Positions 55,256 through 64,000 of a stretch of DNA of 64,000 nt are shown piece by piece; the first letter of the stretch is position 1, and every line of letters starts with the position of its first letter. The position numbers and the translations under genes were made by a program. The stretch comes from Chaenocephalus aceratus (taxonomy: Eukaryota; Chordata; Actinopteri; Perciformes; Channichthyidae), in the NCBI GenBank assembly GCA_023974075.1, contig CM043800.1:28349452-28413451 (forward strand), given 5' to 3'. Under the pieces are notes generated by a model. That model saw only the letters and a list, made by a program, of their open reading frames with translations. It was not told where the DNA came from and made no database searches.

Positions 55256-56052
55256 AGGTGACATGTCATGCTTTTCCGGTTATTACCCATCCCCTTGTGT
55301 GTTATGAAGGTTTTTATGCATGTAAACGGTGTGCAGAGTCAAAACCCTCAAAGTACACCCTGTAGCGAGTAAAACTCTAAAACAGAAAATACCTCCCCAA
55401 AACGCCTCGTTGGAGATACGTCACTGTCCATTTCATTCTTCCGGGTACATCATGATGTCATGTCGTCCCCGGAACGAAATGGACCAATCCGTGGAGCCGT
55501 TACGTTACGTCCGCGGAGCCGTTACGTTAAGCCACCGCTGATTGGTCCAAATTGACCAATCCACGGACTTCCTCTCACACTCAGAGCAGGCAGCTCTGCA
55601 GATTTCTCCTCCCTGGCTGCAGGCTGATAACAGACAGTTGGGATCGCGGCGAAATTCTCTCTGCAGACCCATTCTCACAGCGTTTATCAACCTTTTTCTT
55701 CTCAATATCAAGCCACACTTATTGTTTTTACTTCGGCTGTGACTTTGTGTGTGCTCAGGGTGAGTTTGGCTGTGCTTCGCTGTGTATCGCTAAACAAGGA
55801 AATCACACCTCCACGGAGCTTAGCGCGATTCACAACGTCCCGACTGGTCCCGACCAATCGGAGCACACTGGGCTCACAGGGAGGGGGGGGGCAAGAGCTG
55901 CAACGAGCCGTTTAGTGGAGAGAGTGAATACACATACTTTACAGAGATGCTGTATGCGAAAATGAGTTTGGAAAATTGCACAGTATAAATCTATTCTAGT
56001 AGACCACAACAATGGAATTATGATCAGTGGAAATGGCCATGACATGTGACCT
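55256..56052 (+). mobile_element. TTAA-type element (Kolobok/piggyBac-like), complete 797-bp copy
   Basis: The ends are AGGTGACATGTCATG and CATGACATGTGACCT, with TTAA at 55252-55255 and 56053-56056. It is the uninterrupted reference for the opened copy at 21622-26373 and for the partial copy at 63978. No transposase is encoded. Confidence 0.88.
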
Positions 56053-56056
56053 TTAA

Positions 56057-56661
56057 ATCAAAGAAGCCAGATTTGATGATGGCCTCCATGCTGTGGATTT
56101 TGGAGTTGTTTTGCTCTGATTACCAAATAACATTCATGCAGGCGCCCCTTGAGCACTGATTTATAATTCACTGCAAGGAGTGCAATAATGTGTTTTTTGT
56201 TGATTCATTGTGTTTGATTAATCAATTGTAATAGTTTTAATTTCTTGTGGATTGATTGTATTTGCTCTACTTCAATCATCTTCTCTTTTCATCACATCTA
56301 CCTAGTCGCCCCGTATCAAACTGCTGGCTGTGCCGCACAGAAGAGCAGCTTATACACATGTACCGCTTTGTAAATATAAACATATATATTTGGTAGAACT
56401 TTAGCTACAATTGACAAATAATTGTAAATGTTTAAAACAATATAGAATTTTAGGAACATGCGTTTCAAAACCTATTAAATATCTAAATACAATTGGAAAA
56501 AAGTTCCATATATATGGTATACTAAATAATATCACATTTGATATTAGTGACATTTGAATCTTATGAACAACAGAAATGATTTACAACCATAATGTGGCCT
56601 CAGTGCCTCAGGCTTATCGGTATATTATTTTGTTCTTACTGTAATTATTAGTCAAGAAACC
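56057..56661. other. Non-coding sequence 3' of the 56662 ORF
   Basis: AT-rich, with no recognised repeat. It would contain the 3' UTR of the minus-strand ORF. Confidence 0.35.
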
Positions 56662-57369
56662 TTAAACCCCCGATAAGCAATGACAACCGATACTAGAATA
56701 GAGATCCTCCAACAGTCTTTTAATACATGTGCTGGCACTGTCGCCAATTTGGGCAATTCCATAGTATCGCGCTTTTTCTCTCATTATATTGAAGCAAAGC
56801 TCTGCCATTGCTTTTGGTATTTGTTCAACACATTCGCAGCAGTCGGTTAGCGGTAGATGATCTATAAGATTATTATGATCCGGTAATGGCTCTACAACAC
56901 CATCCTCTAGTTTAAATGTCTTCACTTTGTTTCTTTTTCTTTTCACCTTCCTTCTTTTTGTCTTTTTCGTTTTCCGTCCTTTTGCCCCTTTTCTTTTCAT
57001 TCGCATTTTGCGTTTGCTTATCATTTTTCTTCTCCTTTTCATTTTGCTTTTTCTTTTTCTTCGTTTTTCTTTACTTTTTCTTTTCTTTTCTGCTAATTGT
57101 CGTTTGCGATCTTGGCGAGTGGTATGAGATATACTGTTTCTATAAAGGTTATCTATAATACCATCTTTTAAAGAAAGATATTCTTCATATGTCATGTTAT
57201 CATGGTCCTCTTTTGTCCTAAAGACCTTACATGGATATGATATAGAGGAGAGCTCTTCTTCGGGAACATCCTCTCCCCTACTTTGTAACATCCAGTCATT
57301 AAGCCCATATCCGTTATCCTGGTGACAATAAGGGGAGGCTACATCAGACTTGGTTTTTCTCAGATCCAT
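56662..57369 (-). CDS. Unrecognised 235-aa protein with Lys/Arg-rich core
   Basis: This intact 235-codon frame runs from ATG at 57369 to a stop at 56662. Residues 1-84 are mixed and partly acidic (RGEDVPEEELSS). Residues 85-150 are almost all Lys/Arg, probably nuclear or nucleic-acid binding. Residues 151-235 form a likely small domain with several cysteines (DCCEC, CHC) and helical character. About 40 nt upstream of the ATG the minus strand has ATATAAAA, a good TATA position, inside the promoter-like module shared with neighbouring ORFs. No homologue is recognised. The basic tract is also a purine/pyrimidine-skewed run, which can inflate open frames; the flanking non-repetitive halves argue for a real gene. 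It may be virus- or transposon-derived. Confidence 0.5.
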   Translation of the reverse strand: MDLRKTKSDVASPYCHQDNGYGLNDWMLQSRGEDVPEEELSSISYPCKVFRTKEDHDNMTYEEYLSLKDGIIDNLYRNSISHTTRQDRKRQLAEKKRKSKEKRRKRKSKMKRRRKMISKRKMRMKRKGAKGRKTKKTKRRKVKRKRNKVKTFKLEDGVVEPLPDHNNLIDHLPLTDCCECVEQIPKAMAELCFNIMREKARYYGIAQIGDSASTCIKRLLEDLYSSIGCHCLSGV

Positions 57370-57394
57370 GGCTAGTTTACAACGGTCGTCTTAG

Positions 57395-57480
57395 TGGGGT
57401 CCTTCGTTTTATATGATTTGCTGAGTGGGGTGGGACTTATTGCGTTGAATGGGGGGAGCCATCTGTAGAATTGAGAGTTT
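57395..57480 (-). promoter_or_regulatory. TATA-containing promoter module upstream of the 235-aa ORF
   Basis: The minus strand reads AGCAAATCATATAAAACG, then GGACCCC, before the ATG. Related copies (CAGATCATTTAAAA with a similar lead-in, plus GGAGGCGGAG and TTGTTATGTTGAGTGG on the plus strand) occur at about 58379, 59236 and 59700. Confidence 0.45.
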
Positions 57481-58161
57481 TTAAAAAAGTTCTTTAAGCT
57501 TTGTAGCTTTTTCATCTATCATTTCCAACCAAGCAGCAAGAGGTCAAATTTAAGAATAAGTAATAGTTTGTCAAGATTTTACGGAAAAAGTCAAAAAGTA
57601 TAGTTTGTCAGAAATATGGAAAAGTCATTGTGTACAAATAGTATGTTGAAAATCAAAAAGAAAGAAAACTCAATTCATTACAAATTAATGAATATTTTAC
57701 CCTGTTCTAAAGTTTTGCACTCCTTAAAGAAAACCCCATTCCTTACCAAGTACTTCATATTATACCCTTTGTTAAGTGTTGCGTACATCAAGGTGTATCT
57801 TAAAGTATCTTGGTAGCAGAAAATAACTAAAATATGTAAGGTTATCAGAAAATAAAATAAACCTTCTTTAACTGAACAAGTGTTGCATACGCCAAAGTGT
57901 GTCTAAAAGTATCTTAGTAACACAAGAAAAGAGAAAAAAGCATTGATGTTAACAAAAACTGGATTGTTCCACTGAAATAATAAATAAATAATTTCAAAAA
58001 CAGTGCATTTAAAAAGAAAATGTATTCAGATAAAGTATTTTGTTAGACTATTAAGTCCAAGATGGTTACATTTTACCCCCTAAACCATTTGTATTATATT
58101 TTTGTTTTCCTAATAAAGACAGAGTCACCTGAATTAATTTTGTCTCCAGACCTTTTTATTT
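57481..58161 (-). other. AT-rich spacer with a decayed duplicated coding-like segment
   Basis: Positions about 57775-57840 and 57880-57940 are diverged copies. On the minus strand both read similarly to DTLRYTLMYATL, one with a stop at the third codon. The CTTTAAGCTTTGTAGCTTTT block at 57490 is the same as the block found 3' of the 159-aa gene copies. Confidence 0.3.
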
Positions 58162-58275
58162 TTATTTTTTACATTTTGTAACAATCTTTAAACATTTGTA
58201 GAGAACAAACACTGTGGTTAAAATGAGTGTCTTTATGACGTCTCTCACACCGTTGGTATTTTTCACAAAATTCAT
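58162..58275 (-). CDS. Possible 37-aa hydrophobic peptide
   Basis: A minus-strand frame from ATG 58275 to TAA 58162 ends in a hydrophobic helix-like segment (TLILTTVFVLY) with a basic tail. The open frame extends upstream, without an ATG, to about 58385, where the promoter-like module lies. TTTATT at about 58155-58160 could be its polyadenylation signal. It is short and unrecognised. Confidence 0.2.
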   Translation of the reverse strand: MNFVKNTNGVRDVIKTLILTTVFVLYKCLKIVTKCKK

Positions 58276-58375
58276 TTTAAACTCATCATCTTGATACAGA
58301 GATAACACATTTTTGTAAGACAACCCCGACGCTCTTTTACATAGGTAGAAAACACAATGCTTTTCTTTGAGGGGT

Positions 58376-58450
58376 CCTTAGTTTTAAATGATCTGGTGAG
58401 GAGGGTGTGACTTGTTATGTTGAGTGGGAGGCGGAGTCCTCTGCAAAAGT
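58376..58450 (-). promoter_or_regulatory. Repeat of promoter-like module (copy 2)
   Basis: The minus strand reads CAGATCATTTAAAACTAAGG followed by GGACCCC, as in the 57395 module. The plus strand contains GACTTGTTATGTTGAGTGGG and GGCGGAGTCC. It lies upstream of the 58162 frame and downstream of the 159-aa gene. Confidence 0.4.
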
Positions 58451-58554
58451 GAGAGTATTTTTCACCAGTATAATGTCCATCGATGTCTGACTCTGTTAAA
58501 AAAATTCTTTAAGCTTTGTAGCTTTTCCATCAAGAGTTGAAATACTCCAAAACA

Positions 58555-59143
58555 AAATCATCAGAGGGGTCCTTCCCCAGCGTCACCAAACGGCTTGCGC
58601 GGTAATACCATCACCCCGATGGACCGCTTTTAGTTTCCCAGACGGTGCTTGTCAGGACTCTTCTCACTTCTGGCGGCGGGGGATAACTCCTTCTTCTTCC
58701 TCCACATTGAGGGGCAGCGTTGAAAACTCTTCTTTGATCTCGCTTTTCTGCATTCCTTTGCTTTTTACTGCAAATATCTTGTACACCGCTGGTTCCACTA
58801 TGGTTTCTTGATGTACTACTTCTTCCGATACAGTGGTTGTGTGGAGATCTCTGGAAGACACCAGAGTTAACACAGCCCAATCTGTTGAGGTCAGTGTCGC
58901 TTTAACACTACGGGGTCCATATGTTTCTCCATTCTTCAGATTGTAGAAATGCAGTTCATTCGCCATATAGTTGAATACATAACCCCAAGCATCGCCATTT
59001 TTCAGAGTCCATTCTTCGGCTGGAGGCGTCTGAACCCGGCACAGATACTGCATTCGTTTTTTGATTGGCGCTCCGGACGGATGGCGGTAAGTTGTCACAG
59101 GCGTCTCGCTGATTAAACCCATATCGAGGCGTCTCTTGGCCAT
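58555..59143 (-). pseudogene. Unrecognised gene, copy 1: 159-aa ORF plus frameshifted C-terminus
   Basis: The ATG at 59143 starts MAKRRLDMGLISE. The 159-codon frame contains a WGYVFNYMANELHFYNL segment and then runs into a stop at 58664. Compared with copy 2 (59386-59682), a single-base deletion near 58680 causes that stop. The similarity continues in another frame to about 58555, so the original protein was longer. No known family is recognised; the compact size and shared promoter module suggest a virus- or element-encoded gene. Upstream, TTTAAAA lies in the repeated module near 59240. Confidence 0.4.
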
Positions 59144-59213
59144 TTTTCTTTTTTGAAAGGTGACTTGGCGAGTGGAAATGACTGCTTGTTATTTAGTTTG
59201 AGCGTATTTCTTT

Positions 59214-59330
59214 TTTCATCTATTTCCACCCCCTTAATTTTAAATGATCTGGTGAGGAGGGTGTGACTTGTTATGTTGAGTGGGAGGCGGAGTCCTCTGC
59301 AAAAGTGAGAGTCTTTTTCACCAGTATAAT
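59214..59330 (-). promoter_or_regulatory. Repeat of promoter-like module (copy 3)
   Basis: TTTTTTCATCTATTTCCACC on the plus strand, then the CAGATCATTTAAAA block (minus) and the GGCGGAGTCC block. It is upstream of copy 1 of the 159-aa gene, about 90 bp from its ATG. Confidence 0.4.
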
Positions 59331-59385
59331 GTCCATCGATGTCTGACTCTGTTAAAAAAATTCTTTAAGCTTTGTAGCTTTTCCA

Positions 59386-59682
59386 TCAACAGTTGAAATA
59401 CTCCAAAACAAAATCATCAGAGGGGTCCTTCCCTGGCGTCACCAAACGGCTTGCGCGGTAATACCATCGCCCCGATGGACCGCTTTTAGTTTCCCAGACG
59501 GTGCTTGTCAGGACTCTTCTCACTTCTGGCGGCGGGTGAATATCTCCTTCTTCTTCCTCCACATTGAGGGGCAGCGTTGAAAACTCTTCTTTGATCTCGC
59601 TTTTCTGCATTCCTTTGCTTTTTACTGCAAATATCTTGTACACCGCTGGTTCCACTATGGTTTCTTGATGCACTACTTTCAT
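59386..59682 (-). pseudogene. Unrecognised gene, copy 2: C-terminal half only
   Basis: This 98-codon frame repeats the C-terminal part of the copy 1 gene without its frameshift. It ends with DDFVLEYFNC and the same 3' flank (AAAGCTACAAAGCTTAAAG on the minus strand). The 5' half is replaced by promoter-module sequence at about 59685, so the copy is a deletion or recombination product. Confidence 0.45.
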
Positions 59683-59689
59683 CTATTTC

Positions 59690-59770
59690 CACCCCCTTAC
59701 TTTTAAATGATCTGGTGAGGAGGGCGGGACTTGTTATGTTGAGTGGGAGGCGGAGCCCTCTGTAAAAGCT
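59690..59770 (-). promoter_or_regulatory. Repeat of promoter-like module (copy 4)
   Basis: The plus strand has CATCTATTTCCACCCCCTTA followed by the TTTTAAATGATCTGGTGAGG block and GGCGGAGCCC. It directly abuts the truncated 5' side of copy 2. Confidence 0.4.
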
Positions 59771-59831
59771 GGAGCCGCCATGGAGTGAATGGAGCAGAAA
59801 CACATTTTTTTTTTTAAACTTCTCTTTTATG

Positions 59832-60565
59832 GATACATCAAAATTCTAATATTACCCCTATACACCCTCACATAACTTCATATTGGGTTTCCTTATAGTT
59901 GTGGGAAGTAATTATAAAAAAAGACAACAGATCATGGGGGGAATAGGATATTTTAAAATTATTATTTCCCTCTTCAGAGAGACTTTTCTTATAGTTAATA
60001 AAGTAATTACACATTAGTTCACAATCCATACAACTAAAGAGAATATCCTTAGGTATCACTATTAAAAAACCTAAATAAGATCTTTTTAAATGAATATCAA
60101 TACCCTCTCTGCAAACAGATACTTCCTTGTAGTTAACAGTTTCACAAAAACTTAAAAAGAAACATCCTTAGCAAGCACACATCATTTAAAACAAACCCTG
60201 AATCAAATCTGGAGAGGACAATAACGTTTTTTAGGTGTCTTAGTGAGTGAAAATTAATGGCTGTTTTATTTAATTTGATCGTATTTCTTTTTTTAAAACT
60301 AACTCCATCCCCTCGCTTCTCACCTCACAGAGAGTGTCTTAATCAACATATAGATTAACATCCCAGGCTTATCTCAAACCCTCACATCAAAGGCAAACTC
60401 CTGAGAGTCTTTTGCAGTCAAACCTTTTTTGTTGCATACAACAAAATCTAATATTACACCCATACAACCTCACCCAACTTCATATGGGGTTTCCTTATAG
60501 TGGTGTTAAGTAATTATAAAAATACAAAGATCATGGGGGCAATAGGATATTTTATTATTTCCCTC
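59832..60565. repeat. Direct repeat pair of about 130-150 bp
   Basis: Positions about 59832-59985 and 60437-60565 share TCTAATATTAC, CCTCAC, AACTTCATAT, GGGTTTCCTTATAG, AAGTAATTATAAAAA and GATCATGGGGG. The spacing is about 605 bp. This is part of the duplicated architecture of the locus. Confidence 0.65.
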
Positions 60566-60575
60566 TTTACGTATT

Positions 60576-60700
60576 TGAAAAGTACACAACCGGGGGGGAA
60601 ATCTGCCACTTCCTCACTGAGCCCCTCCTCCAACACACATGAACGCGCGCACATGACCAAAAGAGGGCACGAGATAAGTTTGTGCACAGATCTTCGGCTG
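60576..60700 (+). mobile_element. Fragment of the AGGTGGGGTAG TTAA-type MITE
   Basis: It shares GAGCCCCTCCTCCAACACAC, ATGAACGCG and GGGCACGAGATAAGTTTGTG with the 35887 copy. Both termini are missing. It interrupts the third copy of the 159-aa gene. Confidence 0.75.
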
Positions 60701-60729
60701 TATGCATCTGAACCCCACCCAGATCTTGA

Positions 60730-60808
60730 CTGGCGCTCCGGACGGATGGCGGTAAGTTGTCACAGGCCTCTCGCTGATTAAACCCATATCGAGGTGTCTC
60801 TTGGCCAT
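60730..60808 (-). pseudogene. Unrecognised gene, copy 3: N-terminus only
   Basis: The frame from ATG 60808 begins MAKRHLDMGLISERPV and matches copy 1 for about 27 residues. It then meets the MITE fragment. The upstream flank (TTTAGTTTGAGCGTATTTCT on the plus strand at about 60858) matches the copy 1 flank at 59195. Confidence 0.5.
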
Positions 60809-60903
60809 TTTTCTTTTTAAAAGGTGACTTGGTAAGTGGAAATGACTGTCTTTTTATTTAGTTTGAGCGTATTTCTATCTTCATCTGATTCCACCCCCCA
60901 CTA

Positions 60904-61202
60904 TTTGCTGGCGTCATAGCCAAAGGAAGGGGTGGAGAAAAGGGGGAGAGGCCTGGGCTGGGAGGGGGCGGGGGGCTAGACAGTCTCACACATAACTTCA
61001 AAGAGACACCTAGATTAACATCAAAGGCTTATAACACACCAGTGTGAAATCACACCTGCCTGTTATAACACCTCACATCAAAGGGCAAACATCAAAGGCT
61101 AATTAGATTATATAACAAAGGGCTCTGAGGGGACAGGGGCCAGACAGCATAACTTCAAAGAGACTGCCTTAATCAACACCTAGATTAACATCAGAGGCTT
61201 AT
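60904..61202. repeat. Short iterated repeats (CACATCAAAGG / AACTTCAAAGAGAC)
   Basis: Blocks such as AACTTCAAAGAGAC, TAGATTAACATC with AAAGGCTTAT, CACACCTGCCTGTTATAACA and GACAGGGGCCAGACAGCATA recur here and again at 63166-63360, on both sides of the 61203 insert. A related AGATTAACAT block lies at about 60350. Confidence 0.6.
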
Positions 61203-61607
61203 TGTCAGGATTATTATGTCATGTCACGTTTCTATGTCTAGGTGTGGGTGTTTTTCCGTTCTCCTTGTCATGTTTTCCTCCCTGTATATTGTCTGGTCTC
61301 TTTTCCCTGTGTTTTCATGTCTGTCGTTAGTTTCCCTGGTGTGTCTAAGTTCCTGAGTGTTTTCACCTGTCACTCCTTGTGTGTCTCCTGTGCTCATCAG
61401 TGTCAGCCCCGCCCCTGATTGTTTCCCACCTGTGTCTAGTTACCCTGTGTTTAAATTCCCCTGTCTCCCAGTGTTCAGTGTCAGTTCGTCTTGTCTATTG
61501 TCATGGTAAGGTCTATGCTCCTGGTACTCATGAAAAGTTTTTGATTCCTCACTGCGTGAGCGCATTCATTTTTTGTTCTCTGTATTTTGTCATCTCGACT
61601 AGAGTTT

Positions 61608-62104
61608 TGGTGGTTCCCTCTCAAGTCTCCTCTCGAGTTCCCTCTCAGGTCTCTTCTCGAGTCTCTTCTCGAGTCCCCTCTCAAAACACTTCTCAAGTCC
61701 CCTCTCAAGACACTTCTCAGGTCCTATCTCGAGTCTCTTCTCAAGTCCCCTTACAGGTCCTCTCTCGAGGCCCCTCTCAAGGCCCCTCTCCAGTTCCCTC
61801 TCGAGTCTCCTCTCGAGTTCCCTCTCGAGTCTCCTTTCGAGTCCCCTCTCAAGTTCCTACCCGAATCCCCTCTCAAGTTCCTACCCGAGTCCCCTCTCGA
61901 GGCACCTCTCAAGTTCCCTCTCGAGTCTCCTCTTGAGTTCCCTCTCGAGTCTCCTCTCGAGTTTCCTCTCGAGTTCCCTCTCCAGTCACCTCTCGAGCCC
62001 CCTCTCAAGTCACCTCTCGAGTCTCCGATCAAGTTCCCTCTCAAGTTTCCTCTCGAGTTCCCTCTCAAGCCCTCTATCGAGTTCCCACTCAAGTCCCTAC
62101 TCAC
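61608..62104 (+). repeat. Minisatellite of CTCTCGAGTCCCCT-like units
   Basis: About 500 bp of short variants of CCCTCTCGAGT / CCCTCTCAAGT with a 12-15 bp period. The multiple-of-three period keeps several frames open, giving spurious Ser/Pro/Arg-rich ORFs. Confidence 0.85.
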
Positions 62105-62640
62105 GTGTCGTTGGAGGTTCCGCTGGGGGTTCCGTTGGGGGTCCTGCCAACTCTATGTCCTGTGCCGTTGGAGGCCCCGCCGACTACTCTTCTGCCGGGG
62201 GTCCTGCCAACCCTATGTCCTGTGCCGTTGGAGGCCCCGCCGACTACTCTCCTGCCGGGGGTCCTGCCAACCCTGTGTCCTGTGCCGTTGGAGGCCCCGC
62301 CGACTACTCTCCTGCCGGGGGTCCTGCCAACCCTGTGTCCTGTCCCGTTGGAGGCCCCGCCGACTACTCTTCTGCCGGGAGTCCTGCCAACCCTGTGTCC
62401 TGTGCCGTTGGAGGTCCCGCCGACTACTCTTCTGCCGGGGGTCCTGCCAACCCTGTGTCCCGTGCCGTTGGGGGTCCCACCGACTACTCATCTGCCGGGG
62501 GTCCTGCCGGCCCTGTGTCCTGTGCCGTTGGGGGTCCCACCGACTACTCTTCTGCCGGGGGCCCTGCCAGCCCCGTGTCCTGTTTCGTTGGAGGCCTCAA
62601 CATCACCTGTTTCGCTGGGGGTGCTGCCAACTCATTGTCC
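62105..62640 (+). repeat. 60-bp tandem repeat, about nine units
   Basis: Units begin near GTTGGAGGCCCCGCCGACTA and repeat every 60 bp with few changes. They include CTGCCGGGGGTCCTGCCAAC and TGTGTCCTGTGCC. The exact period argues for recent unequal exchange. Confidence 0.93.
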
Positions 62641-62744
62641 TCTTCCGTGGGGGATCTTGCCGACACCTGTCCCACCGGCTCCGGTTTCCTGTCCGGTCAA
62701 CACCGGCTCCTGCCCGGTCCCCTGAGAGCTGTGGTCTTCGCCCA

Positions 62745-62990
62745 TCCTCGAACTCTGCCTTGCCCCGGGCCGTCCGCCCGAGACCCCCTTTTTGAACTCT
62801 GCCTTGCCCCCGGGCCGTCCGCCCGAGACCCACTCCTCGAACTCTGCCTTGCCCCCGGGCCGTCCGCCCGAGTTCCCCTTTTTGAAACTCTGCGTTGCCC
62901 CCGGGCCGTCCGCCCGAGACCCCATCCATGGTCTGTGCCTTACCCCCGGGCCGTCCACCCGAGACCCCTTCCTGGTCCTCTGCCGTGCCC
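62745..62990 (+). repeat. Tandem repeat of about 60 bp with GGGCCGTCCGCCCGAGACCC
   Basis: Four to five units contain CTCTGCCTTGCCCCCGGGC and CGTCCGCCCGAG. They are more diverged than the 62105 array. Confidence 0.88.
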
Positions 62991-63165
62991 TGGGCTGTCA
63001 GTCAAGTGGGCTGTCATTTTTTGTTCTCTATTTTTTGTCATTTCGACTAGAGTTTTGGTGGTTACCTTTTTTGTTCATTTTTGCCAGTCATGGAAAAATA
63101 AAGTATCTTACAATACTTTACCTCTGTCTCCCTGTCTGCAATTGGGTCCAACATCTTAAGTGCCT

Positions 63166-63560
63166 GAGATTTTAACACTTATATCACACCTACCTGTTAT
63201 AACACCTCACATCAAAGGATTATACTACAAAGGGGTGTGGGGGGACAGGGGCCAGACAGCATAACTTCAAAGAGACTGCCTTAATCAATACATTAAAGAA
63301 TTAGACAACAAAGGCACTACACAGGGGGGCTTTTCACACCTACCTGTTATAACACCCATCAAAGGATGTCGAACAAAGGGAGGCGGGACTTAGCTCATTA
63401 ACATGATTGTACCCACTCACATCAAAGGATCTCGAACAATGGGAGGCGGGACTTAGCTCATTTGCATAATTGGGGGCGTGTCACCTGTCACTGTTTCTTG
63501 CATACTAATGAGACGAAAGCGGCATCATTATAACTACTCACATAATAGGTTTAAACTTTA
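63166..63560. repeat. Repeat field with octamer/GC-box-like duplicates
   Basis: Two copies of ATCAAAGGAT(G/C)TCGAACAA, GGGAGGCGGGACTTAGCTCA lie at 63357-63398 and 63422-63460. The second has ATTTGCAT (octamer-like) and GGGGGCGTG. The earlier part repeats the blocks at 60904-61202. Confidence 0.55.
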
Positions 63561-63973
63561 AGGTCATTGTTTCCTTCATTCCAAGCCTGTCTCGAAGGAC
63601 TTTACATAGCGTGGCTAATATCTAATCACTTGAATTATATACATTTCAGTAAAATAAAACAACAAGATAACCAAACAAAGCTCAAGGCATAGAATACATG
63701 TAGCAAACGAACTGGGTTAATATGTTTATACATGGATAACATGGAAAATACAGTACAGTATGTAAAAGTTGATCATCAGAAGTTGCTCTATGTACTGTAT
63801 GTATGCACTATGCAGTAATGAGGGCAGCTTATATGTGAACCTGCAGCGTACATGTTGTGAAAATATGTGCCTACAGATGCTCATAAATATGCACAGAAGT
63901 CATAGTGGTGCGTGGGTGTGCATGACAAAAATATATCTTGTCAACATTTACAGATGCAACCACAGAAGTGTAT
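63561..63973. other. AT-rich sequence without recognised features
   Basis: No ORF or repeat of note before the TTAA-type element that begins at 63978. Confidence 0.4.
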
Positions 63974-63977
63974 TTAA

Positions 63978-64000
63978 AGGGCCCATGTCATGCTTTTCCG
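63978..64000 (+). mobile_element. Start of a third TTAA-type element, cut by window end
   Basis: TTAA at 63974-63977 is followed by AGGGCCCATGTCATGC, the same terminus as at 55256 and 21622. Confidence 0.75.

Larger units (their letters stand above)
61203..63165 (+). mobile_element. LTR-like insert expanded by minisatellites
   Basis: It starts TGTCAGGATTATTATG and has a promoter-like first part with GTTTAAATTCCCC at about 61450. An AATAAAG near 63098 precedes GGGTCCAAC and GCCTGA at the end. This resembles a solo LTR of a fish Gypsy element. No clear TSD was found. Tandem repeats occupy the centre. The insert splits the 60904/63166 repeat field. Confidence 0.45.

Noticed and set aside
56916..57158. 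Phe/Ser-rich plus-strand ORFs
   Set aside because: Antisense of the Lys/Arg codon tract of the 56662 ORF.
62105..62640. CRISPR-like array
   Set aside because: The 60-bp units are contiguous without unique spacers, and the host is a eukaryote; it is a minisatellite.
61587..63159. Two overlapping ORFs of about 400 codons and several antisense ORFs
   Set aside because: They follow tandem repeats whose periods are multiples of three, which keeps many frames open on both strands. There is no domain and no consistent frame preference.

Overview
The window looks like teleost fish nuclear DNA. It holds one spliced vertebrate gene, fish-type SINE and LINE tails, long dinucleotide microsatellites, and very many hAT, TTAA-type (Kolobok/piggyBac-like), Tc1, Harbinger and Ty3/Gypsy elements. 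There are no bacterial operons, rRNA genes, functional tRNA genes or CRISPR arrays.

3.2-11.4 kb, minus strand: a tmem106b orthologue. Seven coding exons (3282..3402, 4633..4686, 4771..4820, 7266..7406, 8026..8185, 8331..8394, 8694..8875) have canonical splice sites. A likely non-coding first exon and promoter lie at about 11.22-11.35 kb. The reading frame closes exactly over the splices except for one extra base in a GGG run at 8710-8712. Introns and the 3' flank carry hAT elements, a SINE and a LINE fragment.

11.4-20.3 kb: an 8.9 kb hAT element with a perfect 8-bp target-site duplication (TSD) starts just upstream of the tmem106b promoter. It contains a broken GTF2IRD2/ZBED-like transposase, a truncated Ty3/Gypsy copy, and a decayed SWIM zinc finger/YqaJ nuclease gene between inverted repeats. 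That gene is itself split by another hAT element.

21.6-26.4 kb: a TTAA-type element is interrupted by a deleted Tc1 copy and by a 3.2 kb element with a 9-bp TSD. The latter carries two convergent small ORFs that stay open across predicted introns. 26.4-35.6 kb is AT-rich, mostly unique, non-coding sequence.

35.6-45.6 kb: a SINE, a TTAA-type MITE, (GT)n, a Harbinger MITE and a Gypsy element (gag, protease, RT, RNase H, integrase) split by a hAT that is in turn split by a piggyBac-like element. The second LTR is preceded by a copy of the 5' genomic flank. That implies a tandem duplication or a false haplotype join. 45.6-49.7 kb is mostly unique, with one candidate cysteine-rich terminal exon.

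49.7-56.1 kb: a hAT element holding two nested elements, plus another TTAA-type element. 56.6-63.5 kb: an unusual AT-rich locus with minus-strand ORFs that I do not recognise. It includes a 235-aa protein with a Lys/Arg core and a 159-aa ORF present in three partial copies, each preceded by a repeated promoter-like module. A minisatellite-rich LTR-like insert and short enhancer-like repeats follow. This looks like a decayed multigene element or integrated DNA-virus-like sequence and is the best candidate for something undescribed.
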